Positions 11,560-26,193 are shown, counted from the stretch's first letter. The stretch is 40,515 nt of DNA from Paraglomus occultum (GCA_910592205.1 CAJVPJ010000142.1:1-40515); one strand, 5' to 3'. Translations and numbers: made by a program. The notes: generated by a model not told the origin, from the letters alone.

Positions 11560-14367
11560 TTAACACTGGGCAGAGTTTCCTCGATTGAGGGGTTGAGAGT
11601 AATAGCGCATTGGCAAACCTTGTTTCCATATCCAGATCATCACTCGTATCACTTCCTCGAGAGCATATAATACGCAGAAATAAAACGAAACTAGTCTTTT
11701 AAAATAATAACATGAATACTTGTGCCGAAATATTAGAAGAACAAGAGCCCATTTAATAGACACTTACCAAGATAAAACATCTCAATGCGATATGCCAACC
11801 CCAGTATTGTGCATGTGCAAGGCAAAGTGTAAAGTTGAAAAAAATCGCTTGATAAATTGGGATGATCAGTATCCGTTGTAAATTATATGATTATGAAATC
11901 GATACTTTTTGGGCATACTTGCGGTCGTCATCCAGGTATTGCACTTTAATAGTTTCGCAAGCATCCTGGCAGCCACAGAAACTGCTACAAGCATTCCATA
12001 GATTACTCCATAACTAGAAGTGTTTTCTGCAAAAATAAATAATTGATTAGTATTCGCATTCTAATTCGGACGTTGCTATTTTTCAGTTTTTGCTACACTT
12101 ACCATACCAATTAGCAACGCTCCATAAAGGCTTGATGAACTTCATCAAATCGACATAACTGTGCTTTGCTTCTCGTACTGCTTCGGTAAGGTCGTGAATC
12201 TCAGTATGAGACGCACGTATCAAAGAAGTATATTCACTTTGGATTGAACTTAATGTCTTTCTATATTCTAACACAAAGTTGTCATAATACGCCTGTCCGA
12301 AGAGGAAGATAAGCGGTGGTATTTAAATGTCAAGAGACGGTTCAGTAAAAAATGAAATGCTGACCAGAAACTTGTCAATGTTAGAGTTTAATTGCAATTG
12401 ACGTTCAAGCGAGAATTTTGTTGCTTTTGACATGTCGGCGAGAATCTAGAAAACAAAATTAGAGTCTGTCAATGTTGCGGGATAAAATGATAATACTGTA
12501 GATGCAAAACAGTTACCGAGTATGTTTCTTCGACGCCTTTATGATGAATTTCGAACTGGGATGCCATAAATGCCTATTTTTTTGAAAAAACGTCTATTAA
12601 TGTACCGTAAATTGCTTGTATAAAGTATTAGTATTGGACATACCATATATTCTCTCATCTTTGATTCATAGTTGTCTGTTAATTGGTTGATATGTTCGTA
12701 TGCATTTTGTACATGAGATTGAAAATACGCGATACCCTATGAAATATGATCATGTGTTAACTATTTATACATTTAGTCTTGCGCATGAAAGAAAAAACAG
12801 ACCGAGGAAAGCCTAGTTATCTGACTTTTAATGTCTCCAAAATACTGTTCACTTTTCTGGATACCAAGTTCTTGTACTTTCGAAAACTCTTCATCAACTT
12901 TCCGCATGCTGCCCATTAGGGTATCCACGACCTGAACCAAGTATTGAGTTGTCTTGAATGCAATAACCAGAATATTTAATGATTGATGGAAATACCTTTG
13001 TCAATAATGTCAATTTTCCTTGCATGTTGAGTATACTTTGGTTCGTATTGTCCTCGATATTATGAAAATTTTCTGCTATTTCCGTTTGACTTTTTAATGT
13101 ATCAGACGCTAACGCCACCGAAGCGGCTAATTTCGAATAAAGTCCCATCACAGTCTCCGACATACTAATTGTTGTATTCTTCAAAAAACGCGAAAACATC
13201 AGTAGCGCGCGCACAATTATACAAGCTAGAAATTAGGTTCAGTTTTTTACCTCGATCTTTGAGAATTTAGCAGATATCTGGTCTTGGAAAGCTTCCATAT
13301 TTTCGAGTTTATGCATCTCCTCTTTGCGCCAATTAATAAATTCCTGTAGTTGTGAACGTATCATATTGTACGTTTTTAACTGTGATATGGTAATATTTTT
13401 ATGAAGTTGCAGGAGAAGCTCTTGATGAGAAATAAAATTCAGAGGCAATGAGTTACAAAAATTATAATTTATTTGCCACTCGAACAGAGAACTTGATGCT
13501 AACCTCGCTCCATGGGAAATCGAACAGCGAAACACATCATAACTCAAAACACGAACGTTGTAAAGGTTAATACTTTTTATTTGTCTAAAAGAGGTTAACT
13601 AGCCAACAACACTCACAAACTTGTCGAAAGTATCCCGAATAGGAAGTCCACAGTTGCGCATTGTCCTGGAGAGCACTAAAAGGATATCAGCTGGCCGCTT
13701 TAGAATGAAAGCCTAAAAATCATATCCCTTACCTAATACAATCAGTAACCGTATTGTCGTCTTCACACTCTATTGGATGTTTACGCTTGGAAATCGAAAT
13801 ATCACACATAGTTAGCCTTATTGCAACTACAATAACATGTATGTTAGTAAATTTATTTGGGAAAGCGAAAAATGAAATTTTCGGTATTAGTTGTAACTAC
13901 ATCGCATTTGATCTTCAACGGGAATGTTTGGTTCTTTACATCCGTGTCGTAGAGAGTCGGCGGCGGATTTAAAGCATGCCTCGGGACTTTGTTCATATTG
14001 TTTTAGTGAACCTAAACACAAATTTGACAGTCAAGCCCGTTTATTTTATCAATGTTAAATATTTCAGTTTTGTGTTAACTAATAAACATACTAAGTCCGA
14101 GTTCAACAACACTTCGTTCTTCGGCCGATAATTCTGACAGGCCTTCCACCCAAGCTTTTCGTAAAACTTGGTTGTTAACTTAAAATAAAAAGTTAAAAAT
14201 TTTTTATTGTATATTTTCAAACACTAACATAAATCTGATTCTTCTTCGAGTTGGCCGAGATTGTTATTTGCAAATATAGAGCCCAGCATAGCCCAATGGC
14301 ATAATGATGGACCGATAAGAAAAAGTAAGACGATTAATGAAAGCGTTAGCTTGTTTGAATAAAACAT
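11560..14367 (-). CDS. KAR5: Kar5/GEX1/Brambleberry-family nuclear-fusion (karyogamy) protein (complete, 16 exons)
   Basis: Exons, high to low: 14367-14229, 14178-14092, 14011-13901, 13826-13733, 13675-13617, 13542-13504, 13420-13251, 13178-12996, 12931-12803, 12736-12644, 12573-12517, 12445-12365, 12292-12103, 12026-11919, 11847-11768, 11718-11560. All joins keep phase, giving 592 residues (Arabidopsis GEX1 593, zebrafish Brambleberry 625, yeast Kar5 504). Order: signal peptide (LTLSLIVLLFLIGPSLC); a cysteine-rich lumenal domain with C88, C100, C120, C133, C142, C167, including FAIRLTMCD, TDCISALQDNAQLWTSYSGY and MCFAVRFPMERE; a long coiled-coil region (about 175-470); then three hydrophobic spans (about 482-502, 515-540, 548-570). 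Family members sit in the nuclear envelope/ER and drive nuclear membrane fusion after gamete or cell fusion. The last two joins (71- and 49-nt introns) are the least certain; the N-terminal domain is clear. Confidence 0.9.
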
Positions 14368-15515
14368 TGTAAGTGAGCGTTAGTAAAAATAAAAAGAGAA
14401 CGACGTCGTGGCTATTTAATGATGGCAATTATATTAATATATCGCAAATTGCGGTTATGCGGGATAAGTTTATTATTTATTCCGCTTGCAATTATGCAGC
14501 AAGTTTGATGTGTATTAATATACGTAAGTCAATTGGAAAATCTATGAAAATATTTATATTAAACTCTTTTTTATTTCTACTACTACGCTATTATGAACAT
14601 CTCTAAAGTCTCAACGCGTAGATATCTCTCTTATGCAAAAAACATTTGTAAAAGCATTACTTTAAATGTCAATGTAAATATGTTAAAGTTTGATTCAAAC
14701 CATAATAGCATAGCTGTCGTCGAGTATTTTTATCAAGTAATTATACAAACATGGCAAGATCATCTGGGTTCGAGTCTGATGGTCGGTACTATTCCCTATT
14801 TTTGTACCTGTGAATGATAATTGGAAAATTGTTTTACGGGTCTTATTCAGTCGCAAATAAAGACGCAAAATTTGTTGCAAATTAAAAAGGGTTTAACGTT
14901 ATCACGGTTTATTTAATCTTATAAAACGAGTTTATTAATACATGTTTTATTTTACACTATTACGAGTCAACGTGTGTACAATTTCGTAACCAACCCAGTT
15001 AGTTACAATATGTTTACTTTATTTAAAAACTTGGTTTTTGTGGTTTTTTGAATTAGTTATGTTTATTTGTTTGTTTAAGATGAAAAATTTTTTCTTATGA
15101 GAACTTGGTCGACTTAACCTTTGGGAACGCGACGGGAATCTGCATGGGCATAATCTGCAGAGTGAAGTAATGTCCGCTATATATAGTTATCTTCGTAAAC
15201 TTAAAGTTAAGCCCACTTTGACTGATTTGTCAACTGTTATCATCATCCAATCAAAACTCTTGTGATATATGATTATCGTGATAGATTAGTAATTATCATA
15301 TTAATAATTATTATCACCGCCAAAAAGTCCTTAGTCATCATCACAATGCTAACCTCAGATGATGTCATTAGAATGGTGCTATAAATATTACATGACCTGC
15401 CGATGGATAGCACATGTACGGGCCAGTTGCATCAAAAATATTTAACAGTTCATTTACGGCATTCACAAGAAATCAAAGATCACTACTCTTGAGTAAATAT
15501 TGGATAAGACGAACC
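14368..15515. promoter_or_regulatory. Divergent intergenic region between KAR5-type and GTO-type genes; possible AP-1/CRE-like sites
   Basis: About 1.15 kb, AT-rich, between divergent starts at 14367 (-) and 15516 (+). No gene found; the open frames near 14373-14880 have low-complexity composition and no family match. Two bZIP-like motifs precede the glutathione transferase: TTAGTCA at 15331-15337 (the Yap1-type half-site form known from yeast GSH1) and TGATGTCAT at 15360-15368 (CRE-like). Short motifs occur by chance, so a stress-response role is only a suggestion. Confidence 0.3.
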
Positions 15516-17107
15516 ATGTCAAGGTATGGATTCGAATTCTGTTGTCTGATTTATACATATATCCCATCAACCCAATTATGTTTCTTATAGTACCAACCAA
15601 GAATCTCTCCCGACAATTTACAAATGGGCATCAACGGATGGCGAATTCAGGAGAGCACCAACTAGCTTCCGTAACGTTATTGAAAGAAATGCCGATTCAG
15701 GAGCTCAATTTGTAGCAGAGAAGTAAATACGACACAATGTTTTACATCAAAAAGATAGGAATCGAGTATGAAATTCATATTTAATTGCTTCATTAGGGAT
15801 AGATATCATCTGTATATCAGCTGGGCTTGTCCATGGGTATGTCATTGTAATTGGTCAATCATCCCGTTAAACACGCATATACATTAAACATTAATACGTG
15901 AATTTCATCTATTTTTCCTTCATGTCATTATTACCAAAACCTTCAAATTCTCACAGGCTCATAGAACAGTAATTGTCCGCGCCCTCAAGGGCTTGGAGGA
16001 TGTAATTGGTCTCAGTGTAGTAGATCATCACTTGGGACCAAAAGGGTGGAAGTTTTCCACTCCCGAGGAATGTCCGGGTGCTATCCCGGATACAGTTAAC
16101 AACAAGGCGTATATTTCAGAGCTTTATTACATGGCTAGTCCCGAATATAAAGGACGGTTCACGGTACCTGTACTATGGGACAAGAAACTTGGAACTATTG
16201 GTAAGTTGTAGATACAGACAAGGTTAAACTGTCACGTTTATTGACTTGTACTAAGAACAGTCGACGGTTTGGATCATCAGTGAATAATGAATCATCCGAG
16301 ATCATTCGCATGTTCAACGCGACTTTCGACGACTTTGTACCCGAACACGCGAAAAACTTGACTTTTTATCCAAAACACCTAAAATCTGAAATTGATAATA
16401 TCAATGAGTGGGTTTACGATACGGTGAATAACGGCGTATACAAATCTGGATTTGCTACTACTCAAGAAGCGTGTAAGTTTACGTAATATCTAATCGCATG
16501 ACCTTTCACCCAGACGCTGACTTTGACACTTATTATCAGACGAGAAGAACGTAGTACCGTTGTTCGAATCTTTAGATAGATTGGAAAAGATACTTTCGGA
16601 GCATGATTTCTTAGTTGGGGATACTTTCACCGAAGCAGACATTAGACTCTGGACTACTATCGTCAGGTGATTGTTAAGGATCATTGTGTATTCAAGAATT
16701 TACGCACAAATTGACATTTGAATTGCGTTCTCTCGACAGATTCGACCCTGTATATCATGGGCACTTCAAGTGTAACGCGAAATCGATTGAAAAAGACTAT
16801 CCTAATATTCTCAGATGGGCCAGGCGTATCTATCAAATGCCAAAGGGTATGTTTCTTCTTGCTAACGTATACTGATCAGAGAGTAGCTCTAAAATGTCTC
16901 GTTTTACAAATAGTTGCACAGACTGTGAACATGCACCATATTAAGTACCATTACTACGGAAGCCATAAAAACATTAACCCCACGGGTATCGTTCCTATCG
17001 GTAACGGGCCAGGTAAAAACCTCGACATTGGGTGTTGCCAATCGTAGTTTCGCTCAATACGACTGACTTTTTTTTTTTGTTTCAATTCAGATCTCTCCAT
17101 ACTTTAA
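15516..17107 (+). CDS. Xi-class glutathione transferase / glutathionyl-hydroquinone reductase (Ecm4/Gto type; complete, 9 exons)
   Basis: Exons 15516-15523, 15591-15722, 15797-15836, 15957-16200, 16281-16472, 16540-16666, 16740-16846, 16914-17012 and 17091-17107 give 321 residues. The enzyme reduces glutathionyl-hydroquinones and mixed disulfides with glutathione in the cytosol, via cysteine. The catalytic C58 lies in YISWACPWAHRTVIVRALKG. Other hallmarks are VPVLWDKKLGTIVNNESSEI, KSGFATTQEAYEKNVVPLFE, GDTFTEADIRLWTTIVRFDP and KYHYYGSHKNINPTGIVPIG. The first coding exon is only 8 nt (ATG TCA AG). For the 3' end I prefer splicing at 17012/17091 (ending DLSIL), which fits the family's short tail and a strong pyrimidine tract. 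The unspliced alternative ends at TAG 17045-17047 with about eight more residues. It converges on adenosine kinase with 189 bp between stops. Confidence 0.93.
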
Positions 17108-17296
17108 TCATGTCGTGACACATTGCGGAACTTGCAAAAAAAAAAAGAAAAGATGCGATTGCGGCTGTTGCCACTCCAGTCATGTTTTTAATCATTAATT
17201 AAATAAACGTTTTTCCGCTTCATTGTCTTTGAAATTCTCTCTTGCAACTATCGCAAAATTAATCTCGTCACTTGAACCAATCGTCCTAACTCGCTC

Positions 17297-18867
<1,571 letters not shown>

Positions 18868-19170
18868 GTTGAATATATTTTTTGAAAAAAAGAAAGAAAA
18901 TCTCAAAACCTGAAAATTTATTTCGCATTTGATTCATTACAAATCGAGCAATTTCGCCCGAAACACAGGTTACAATAGGAAGTTACACACCTGCGCAAAA
19001 ATCCTGCGGGCGACCAACTGGTGACATTTGCAAATCCTTATTTAAAAGGGGCATTACAGACCAAACCCCCTCTACAAAAGATCCCGCCCACTCAATAACA
19101 ACTCTTGTAGAATATTTTCATCCAAAGACATTATTTAGCTTATTTTCTTTGTACAATACATATATATACA
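18868..19170. promoter_or_regulatory. Shared promoter region, adenosine kinase (-) / E2 enzyme (+)
   Basis: 303 bp between divergent start codons. A TATATATA tract lies immediately before the E2 ATG (about 19160-19168), which is too close to the ATG to be an ordinary TATA box unless the 5' UTR is very short. No other site was identified. Confidence 0.45.
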
Positions 19171-20116
<946 letters not shown>

Positions 20117-20501
20117 CATTATACGATGGTCTGATCCAAAAATCTAAAGGGAACTTCTCAGTAATACTTACAAATAGATGCATGTTGTGTAATTGACATT
20201 GGGATGGGGAAAAGGACACTGTTACTTGTATAGATGCAAGTGGTTTCACTAATAAATTTACTTATATATTACGAACTATATTCAGCAATCATGGACCCTT
20301 CACTTTTTCAACATTTCTCCCCGACCCCCTTTATTTTTAATAACATACCAAAATTTCATGAAGTTTAATACAGATCACTCCCTGCCCATTATTTTTGCTT
20401 TCGAAAGCAGCCGACTTCAATGATTGAAATCAAAAAATCGTGTTTAATTTAATATGCCATTAATATTGTTTTGAATGCATTACAATAAATATCATCAATA
20501 T
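20117..20501. other. Convergent 3' spacer between E2 and Swf1-like genes
   Basis: 385 bp, AT-rich, with AATAAA-like signals (about 20251-20256) for the plus-strand E2 gene. Nothing else seen. Confidence 0.5.
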
Positions 20502-22445
20502 CTATATAGAAGGTGGAAAGAAGATTTCTTTCAAATTTCCCCAGAATCCCTTGTCATATATGTTCTGGACTTCTTTAAGACTTTGAACTTGCGTTCCATC
20601 ATAATCATTCTTCCCCCTTGGGCCACCCAACCTTCGCTTCCGTTCTTCTGCTGTTTCATTCCAATAAAGCTTTATTGTCTTTGGTATATTAGGGTTTTTG
20701 CTTAGTTTGGCATCATCTACATCGAACGCCTTCTCGTGCACGTAAAGCTCTCCCATTTGGATTATTTCATCAAGGTCCTCCCACTTGAATGCTTCATTTG
20801 CTGTCATGCCACTTTTGATCAAACTCAATTGATAACCTAGGAAAGCAAGAATCACGAAACCAACCAAGAATGCGAAAATGCCTAACGCACCCAAGAGTCT
20901 GTATTGGTGGATTAAATACTGTAACATTGGAGTCATAAATGTTATTAAGCATTATCGTAAGCGAGTGGGTTTGAATATTAACGGTTGATTTGCTTACCAA
21001 CACGGCTTGATAAGTTGTTATTGGCACTTTTTTGCCTGTTTGAATGTTAGACACATAAGCGGACATCAAGTTCATCTGCTTTGCAATACCCATAAATGCG
21101 TAGAAAATCAGGTATGTTCCATAGAAACATATTTGAATTGTCGCGTAAAGAAATAGTAGAAAGTACCGATAATTCTTTAAACCAACACAATTATTAATCC
21201 ATGCGCCTATATAAGGGTTACGCGAGTTAACATATAGTAACGATATTATTCGGAAAGGACTTGAAATTACTAAATATTGACATACAATGGTGATCGCATT
21301 TTGCAACGCAAACGTTGCAGAGCGAACAATGCTTGGAGCGAGCAGGTCTACAAAAAATAATAAAGGCGTTAGAACAATGCCAACAACGATGTCTATGATG
21401 CTGATGCTTATTCATACTTTTGTATTAGACAAGTTCTACATTTTTTGGGTTCGAACAGCACAAAATCATACGGAAATGCCTTGCAAGCCTTTACCGCGTT
21501 CTCTTGCGTGACTCTTCCTGGGTCGCTCCGAGTTGCAATGAACATCGTCGCATATGTAAATACGATTACAAGGTTCGAAGTGTACCTAAACAATAAAATT
21601 GTCAACTGTCAGTAAATTATGCATTACCAAACAATGTATGCTATGGTTAATTGCAAATGACGTTGCAATTGAATAGTTTGATTAATTAATTAACTAGCGA
21701 TTTCATAGCATTCACTCTCGGACGTGTACTTACAAGTGAATCCTAGAAAGATATGGTCCGGGTATATGCGGCCATACAGACACATAAAATGCATAGACAG
21801 CACCAGTTATTAGAAAAAGATACACCATCTTATTAAAAGATACGGTAAGTATTGCATAACGTGAATTCAGTAATGATAGTCAGACTGTTTGTTCCCAAAG
21901 ACATGCAGCAATGTCGGGTCTCTATAATAAGCTTAGCGTAAATTGACATTTCCGAAATCACACCTTCACACACCTGTAATACGGGGTTTTTCTCTTCCAT
22001 AAAGTATCGATATACACCATCAAATTTACCAGACAAACGAGTGCCACATATACGCCTATTTACACTCCTATAATCCCAGAATACAGACATATTAGTAAAG
22101 AAATTACACACTCTTTAGTATCGAGAAAACCAAGAGTTCACATACGCTATTCCGTTTATTAAAGTGACTGTCAGGAAGCGATGTATCATGCCAATCGGCC
22201 CATTTCTGTGAACAAAGAACACATCAGTGACGACAGGATCAATGTGACGGCGAATGAATACACAAGTCCAAACCTGAATTTCTGCGAAGGACCCATCAAA
22301 AGTACAAACACAATAAAACTAAATAGGACAAAATATGCCGCCATAGCAATAAAGGGATCCTGCAAACGTATGTAGTCATTACGCACAATATTAGACACTT
22401 TTCGTAATTCGGAGACTTTCCATCGTTTTACTTGAGACTTACCAT
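20502..22445 (-). CDS. SWF1: DHHC palmitoyltransferase, Swf1-like (complete, 9 exons)
   Basis: Exons, high to low: 22445-22443, 22359-22274, 22205-22146, 22067-21974, 21828-21734, 21585-21418, 21347-21286, 21206-20998, 20918-20502; 397 residues. Swf1 palmitoylates SNAREs and related single-span proteins near their membrane anchor. Visible: N-terminal spans (FVLFSFIVFVLLM; MVYLFLITGAVYAFYVSVW), the cysteine-rich block CRTCLIQKPARSKHCSLCNV, catalytic D187-H188-H189-C190 in [20 protein letters not shown], and later spans (FLLFLYATIQICFYGTYLIF; LGALGIFAFLVGFVILAFLG). SGMTANEAFKW matches the family's TTxNE-type motif. The C-terminus VQNIYDKGFWGNLKEIFFP mirrors the NIYDKG...NL ending of yeast Swf1, which decides the subfamily. 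The coding part of exon 1 is just the ATG, followed directly by GTAAGT; this start fits the alignment but needs transcript support. Confidence 0.92.
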
Positions 22446-24676
22446 CTTGAAGTTAGCGAGATTTGTCGATAGCCTCACTAAATTTTAGTTTAGTCTGAAA
22501 ATCTTCCGTGCCAAGGGGTAAGCCGTTTCAGTCAAAGTTAAGGATAAAGAGCTTTTTTTCTTCGTCCACGTTGTAGGTAAATATTAAGCAGGATTGCTTT
22601 AGGTTTATAGGTTGTGGGAAAACTCAACACTAAGATACAAATCAACTCTACTACTATTTTGGTGAAGCAAATGCGCGATTGGTCATTTTTTAATATAAAA
22701 TAAAAACAGTTACACTAACTCGAACGGTCAAAAAAATAACCTTTTCTCATGGAATGCTGCAAGACTTGCAATTTCAGTTGTTGTTTATGAGAGGACAAAT
22801 ACCGTGGTAATAGAAAACACGTCTTGTGCGAATCTTATAATATATTAATGCTCAATTTCTATTTTCGTTAAAGCCCATTTCAACAAATAAAAAAGATGTT
22901 ACAGGAAGCTTGTAATGAGAAACGAGTATCGTTCGCAACGTAACATTCTCCTTTTCAGCGAGGGATAACACGTTGACGATACTTTGTCGCAACAGGTTGA
23001 GAACAAGACTATTCACAAGAAAAGGCGTCTTAACAAGAAAATAAAAGACGTAGCATAAGTCTAGTAAACTAGTGTATTTTTCAAGTCTCGTTCACGGAAA
23101 ACTTTTTTACTCAAGACCCCATTGATCTTTATAATAGTTTATCATCACAAAATGTGTTTGCCGGTATAAAATCAACGGTTCAACATGGTTTTGACAATTA
23201 CGACTGCTCACCGATTTTATCACTTTCGATTGTAATAGCCAATCTGTCACCACTTTCGAAAGAGATTATTTACCAAATTTGTCAATTTATACTCGATGAG
23301 AATGCCGGTTGTGATTGTGAATCAGGTCTTCAAAACGCGCTTAATTACTTTAAATGATGTGTTGTTCAATTATTGCGCTGTGGTTGACTTAGGGCTGTTT
23401 TTATCCGTTTGTTTATCAAATGCTGCTCATCATACAGTATACAGGAAAAAGGCCTAAAAGTTTCCAATAATACATCATTGATTAAGCGGGTGTTGGAGAT
23501 TTATGACAAACCGTCAATGAAGAGAATGGTAGAGGTAACAACAAAGACGTTGTGACTTGGGTGTTGGGGATGATATTACTATTACTGGGGGAGTTAACCA
23601 AAGGTGTTAATATTGTCGTGGATAACGTCTACGTATTCCTCCGAGATTTCCGCTCAGTTACACGAATCTCCTATTCTGCGGCCAACGATCGACAAGTCCT
23701 GCGGCATAGATCTCCAATGTAACACTAGTCCAATCACATACGAGAGCAAAATATTCGACCCATATCGGGCCATCTTGTACGTAGCAAAAAATACGGACTA
23801 CAGACGTTGGTAAAATTAGAACATTTGTAATTAGTGGTACTTTCCCAATATGTAGCGAAAATGTTGGCATTTAGGTTAGACAAGAACAGTTATTTAAGCG
23901 CGCCGTTTTCCTTCATCATTCATCATCTTCAGCTAAGATTGTCCACGGATACTTTTATTTCTTTTATTCCTTTGTCATTCAAATATACAAACGGTCCTTA
24001 GAATAGTTCTTTATATTCTAATAAAACTCTGACTGGTGATTTTAAATCATTCGTGTGGTCAGTTAAAATCCTGTGGTTCTATTGAATTCATCGATCCTGA
24101 GAGTAGTGAAAACCGCTATCCGGACTCTCAGTTGCGACTTAGTCTTGCTCCTAGGTTCGCATAACTATCGGTTTTGCAGGATATTTATTTAATTGTCTAT
24201 AAACGCGTTAGTTAGAAACCTTTCCCAAACGATAGATTTCCGACTTAATCCCATCGGATCATAATCGTCGATAATTTACTCGAGGTTAAATAGATACGTG
24301 TCAACGGATTAGCGTATACGATACGATTCCTTCGTAAGTATTCAAAGCCTGTCAAAAGGTCATTAACTGTTTAGAAGAATTAGCATTAGTAGGCGTTGCC
24401 GATAACAGCCGTTGGAAGACGCTAAATTTCAAGGAGGTTACACGATCGCTCTCCCACGTGTAACATCACGACAACATGTAACATTTCTGCCTAATTTTGA
24501 AAACGTGCCCGGTTGTTTGGAATTAAAAAATACAGGCATATTCGAAATTAGGCGAAAATGTGTCGTTTAAGATTAAAAAACATTAACGTAATCTCAACAT
24601 ATGTAAAATTTTAACCAGGAACGGTTTCAAATTAAACAAAATGTGTCGTTTTGAATTACAAAATACTAATAAAATT
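22446..24676. other. Gene-poor AT-rich region with isolated open frames
   Basis: No recognisable gene. A plus-strand frame open for 95 codons at 23073-23357 has protein-like composition (ANLSPLSKEIIYQICQFIL; AGCDCESGLQNALNYFK) but no ATG near its start; it could be a last exon or a relic. A second plus-strand frame at 23604-23813 (HESPILRPTIDKSCGI; FDPYRAILYVAKNTDYRRW) is similar. Neither matches a family I know. The remainder holds nothing I can name. Confidence 0.35.
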
Positions 24677-25021
24677 TATGAAACGCTACATATACAGTAT
24701 GGTTAAAAATGTGTTATTTGGCCAACGCCATATTTAAGATAAAATGTATGAACATTACAGTATGGTTGAAATGTGTTGTTTGAATTAAGCCATTTTTAAA
24801 ATGAAATCTATGAAACACTACAGTATGGTTGAAATGTGTTATTTGAACTATGCCATTTTAAAGATGAAATCTATGAAACACTACAGTATGGTTGAACTGT
24901 GCTATTTGAACTGTGCCATTTCTAAGATTAATAAAATCCATGAAAACATTGCAGTATGGTTGAAATGTGTTATTTGAACTATGCTATTTTTAAGATAAAA
25001 TATATGAAACACTACATATGG
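24677..25021. repeat. Tandem repeat, about 5.3 copies of a 62-70 bp unit
   Basis: Units begin at 24677, 24747, 24809, 24872, 24939 and 25003. Each contains ACTACAGTATGGTTGAAATG followed by TGTTATTTGAACTATGCCAT and a TTTTAAGATGAAATC-type end. Copies differ by point changes and small indels. More degenerate relatives of the TGTGTCGTTTTGAATTA part can be seen upstream from about 24540. Confidence 0.85.
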
Positions 25022-25031
25022 TATCGATGAA

Positions 25032-25490
25032 TTGAAGCCTTCGAGATATCCATGGGCGCGTCAAATCTGATGTATGGAAACGAATTCGCAATCATCAAGT
25101 TTTTGCGGAAGTCATATGTGATGACAAGAGTAATGCAATATTTGCAGTGAATATTGAACAAATGGCAAATGGACCACCAAAGACATTTGTCTCCAAAGTT
25201 TGGAGACATAGTAATCACAGCAGTATTTGGGAAGAGCTGCAATACGTTGAAAATAGCCTACATTATCACAGGATATCCATAATCATTCTCCCAAACAGTA
25301 GATAAATTTGTTGAGGTTGATGTTGTTGAAGGAGAATAGAGAGATAATAAGTTTGTTGCTTTATTACCAAAGACTCCAAATATCCGACAACGAGTTGTCT
25401 TAGTTACTTGTTATGTAACAAAGCAAACTATATTTGCAGTGCATCTTCACAAGGATGATACTGATATTACTGAAGTATGTGTGTCCAGTA
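25032..25490 (+). pseudogene. Decayed protein-coding fragment, family unknown
   Basis: A plus-strand frame reads RVKSDVWKRIRNHQVFAEVI, then KSNAIFAVNIEQMANGPPKT, and stays open to about 25304. After a frame change come KFVEVDVVEGE, a stop, and then RQRVVLVTCYVTKQTIFAVH. The two halves share an IFAV element, hinting at an internal repeat. No ATG start and an internal stop suggest a broken gene or mobile-element protein. It lies directly next to the tandem repeat. No family assigned. Confidence 0.35.
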
Positions 25491-26193
25491 AGTATTTATA
25501 TTTTGGATTATTATTATAATATTTCTATCCATTATTATATATTTAATTAATCTAAATATTAAGATTAACTTTGGACTTGTTGTAATGGTTGTATGCAAAC
25601 AAACAATTAAAATTGCTTACTGGTATGCATTACATCGCTGTTGAGACTTTGTACTTTGGTTTTTCCAATGCTATTGGTTACTGACATGTTAAAATTAATA
25701 GTATTATTACAGATCAAGGACAAAATGGTGAAACTGAGTTTAGAGAATTCTGTTTTCAAATCAAAATTGTAATAGTAATAGTGTATTTACAAGTGTAGTG
25801 TTTCCTTCAAAACAATGTGTTTCTGTATTCAAGTTAACTACCAGTAAGCATATATTATGTTGTTCTGAACAAAATTGTAGCGATATCTTAGGAAGTTGTA
25901 TAAAATTGATGGTGATTGCGTTAGTATTAGCTCAACCGTTTAAATTATTTATTTATTGTTCATTAGATTACTTAACGTAAATGGTATTTTTACCTTGTCG
26001 GTGACCTCTGCATCACTGTTTTGACCTCTTACTCTCTGTAGTAACTATATCAAGATACAGATAAATCCTCTATATCTAAGTGTACGCTGGGACATTTAGA
26101 GAAAATAGTAATTCGAGTAACATCATTACTATATAACAGGAACGATATTAATATTAATATATTTATCAAAATATTGATTTAGGATTGTTCGTC
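25491..26193. other. AT-rich non-coding stretch
   Basis: About 700 bp of AT-rich sequence with no supported gene, RNA or repeat. A 60-codon open frame at 25798-25980 starts only at GTG and looks like chance. Confidence 0.45.

Noticed and set aside
11860-11919. Reading straight through the Kar5-type exon 14 to a TGA
   Set aside because: It would lose the next two hydrophobic exons. The GTATGC donor and CAAG acceptor keep phase and continue into membrane spans, so splicing is preferred.
14373-14880. Short open frames upstream of the Kar5-type gene
   Set aside because: Low-complexity, AT-driven composition, no splice partners and no family resemblance.
17013-17047. Unspliced C-terminus of the glutathione transferase (ending at TAG 17045-17047)
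   Set aside because: Possible, but a strong acceptor at 17090 and the short family-like tail favour a last intron; kept only as an alternative.
25798-25980. 60-codon plus-strand frame
   Set aside because: It starts only at GTG, has hydrophobic low-complexity text and no support.
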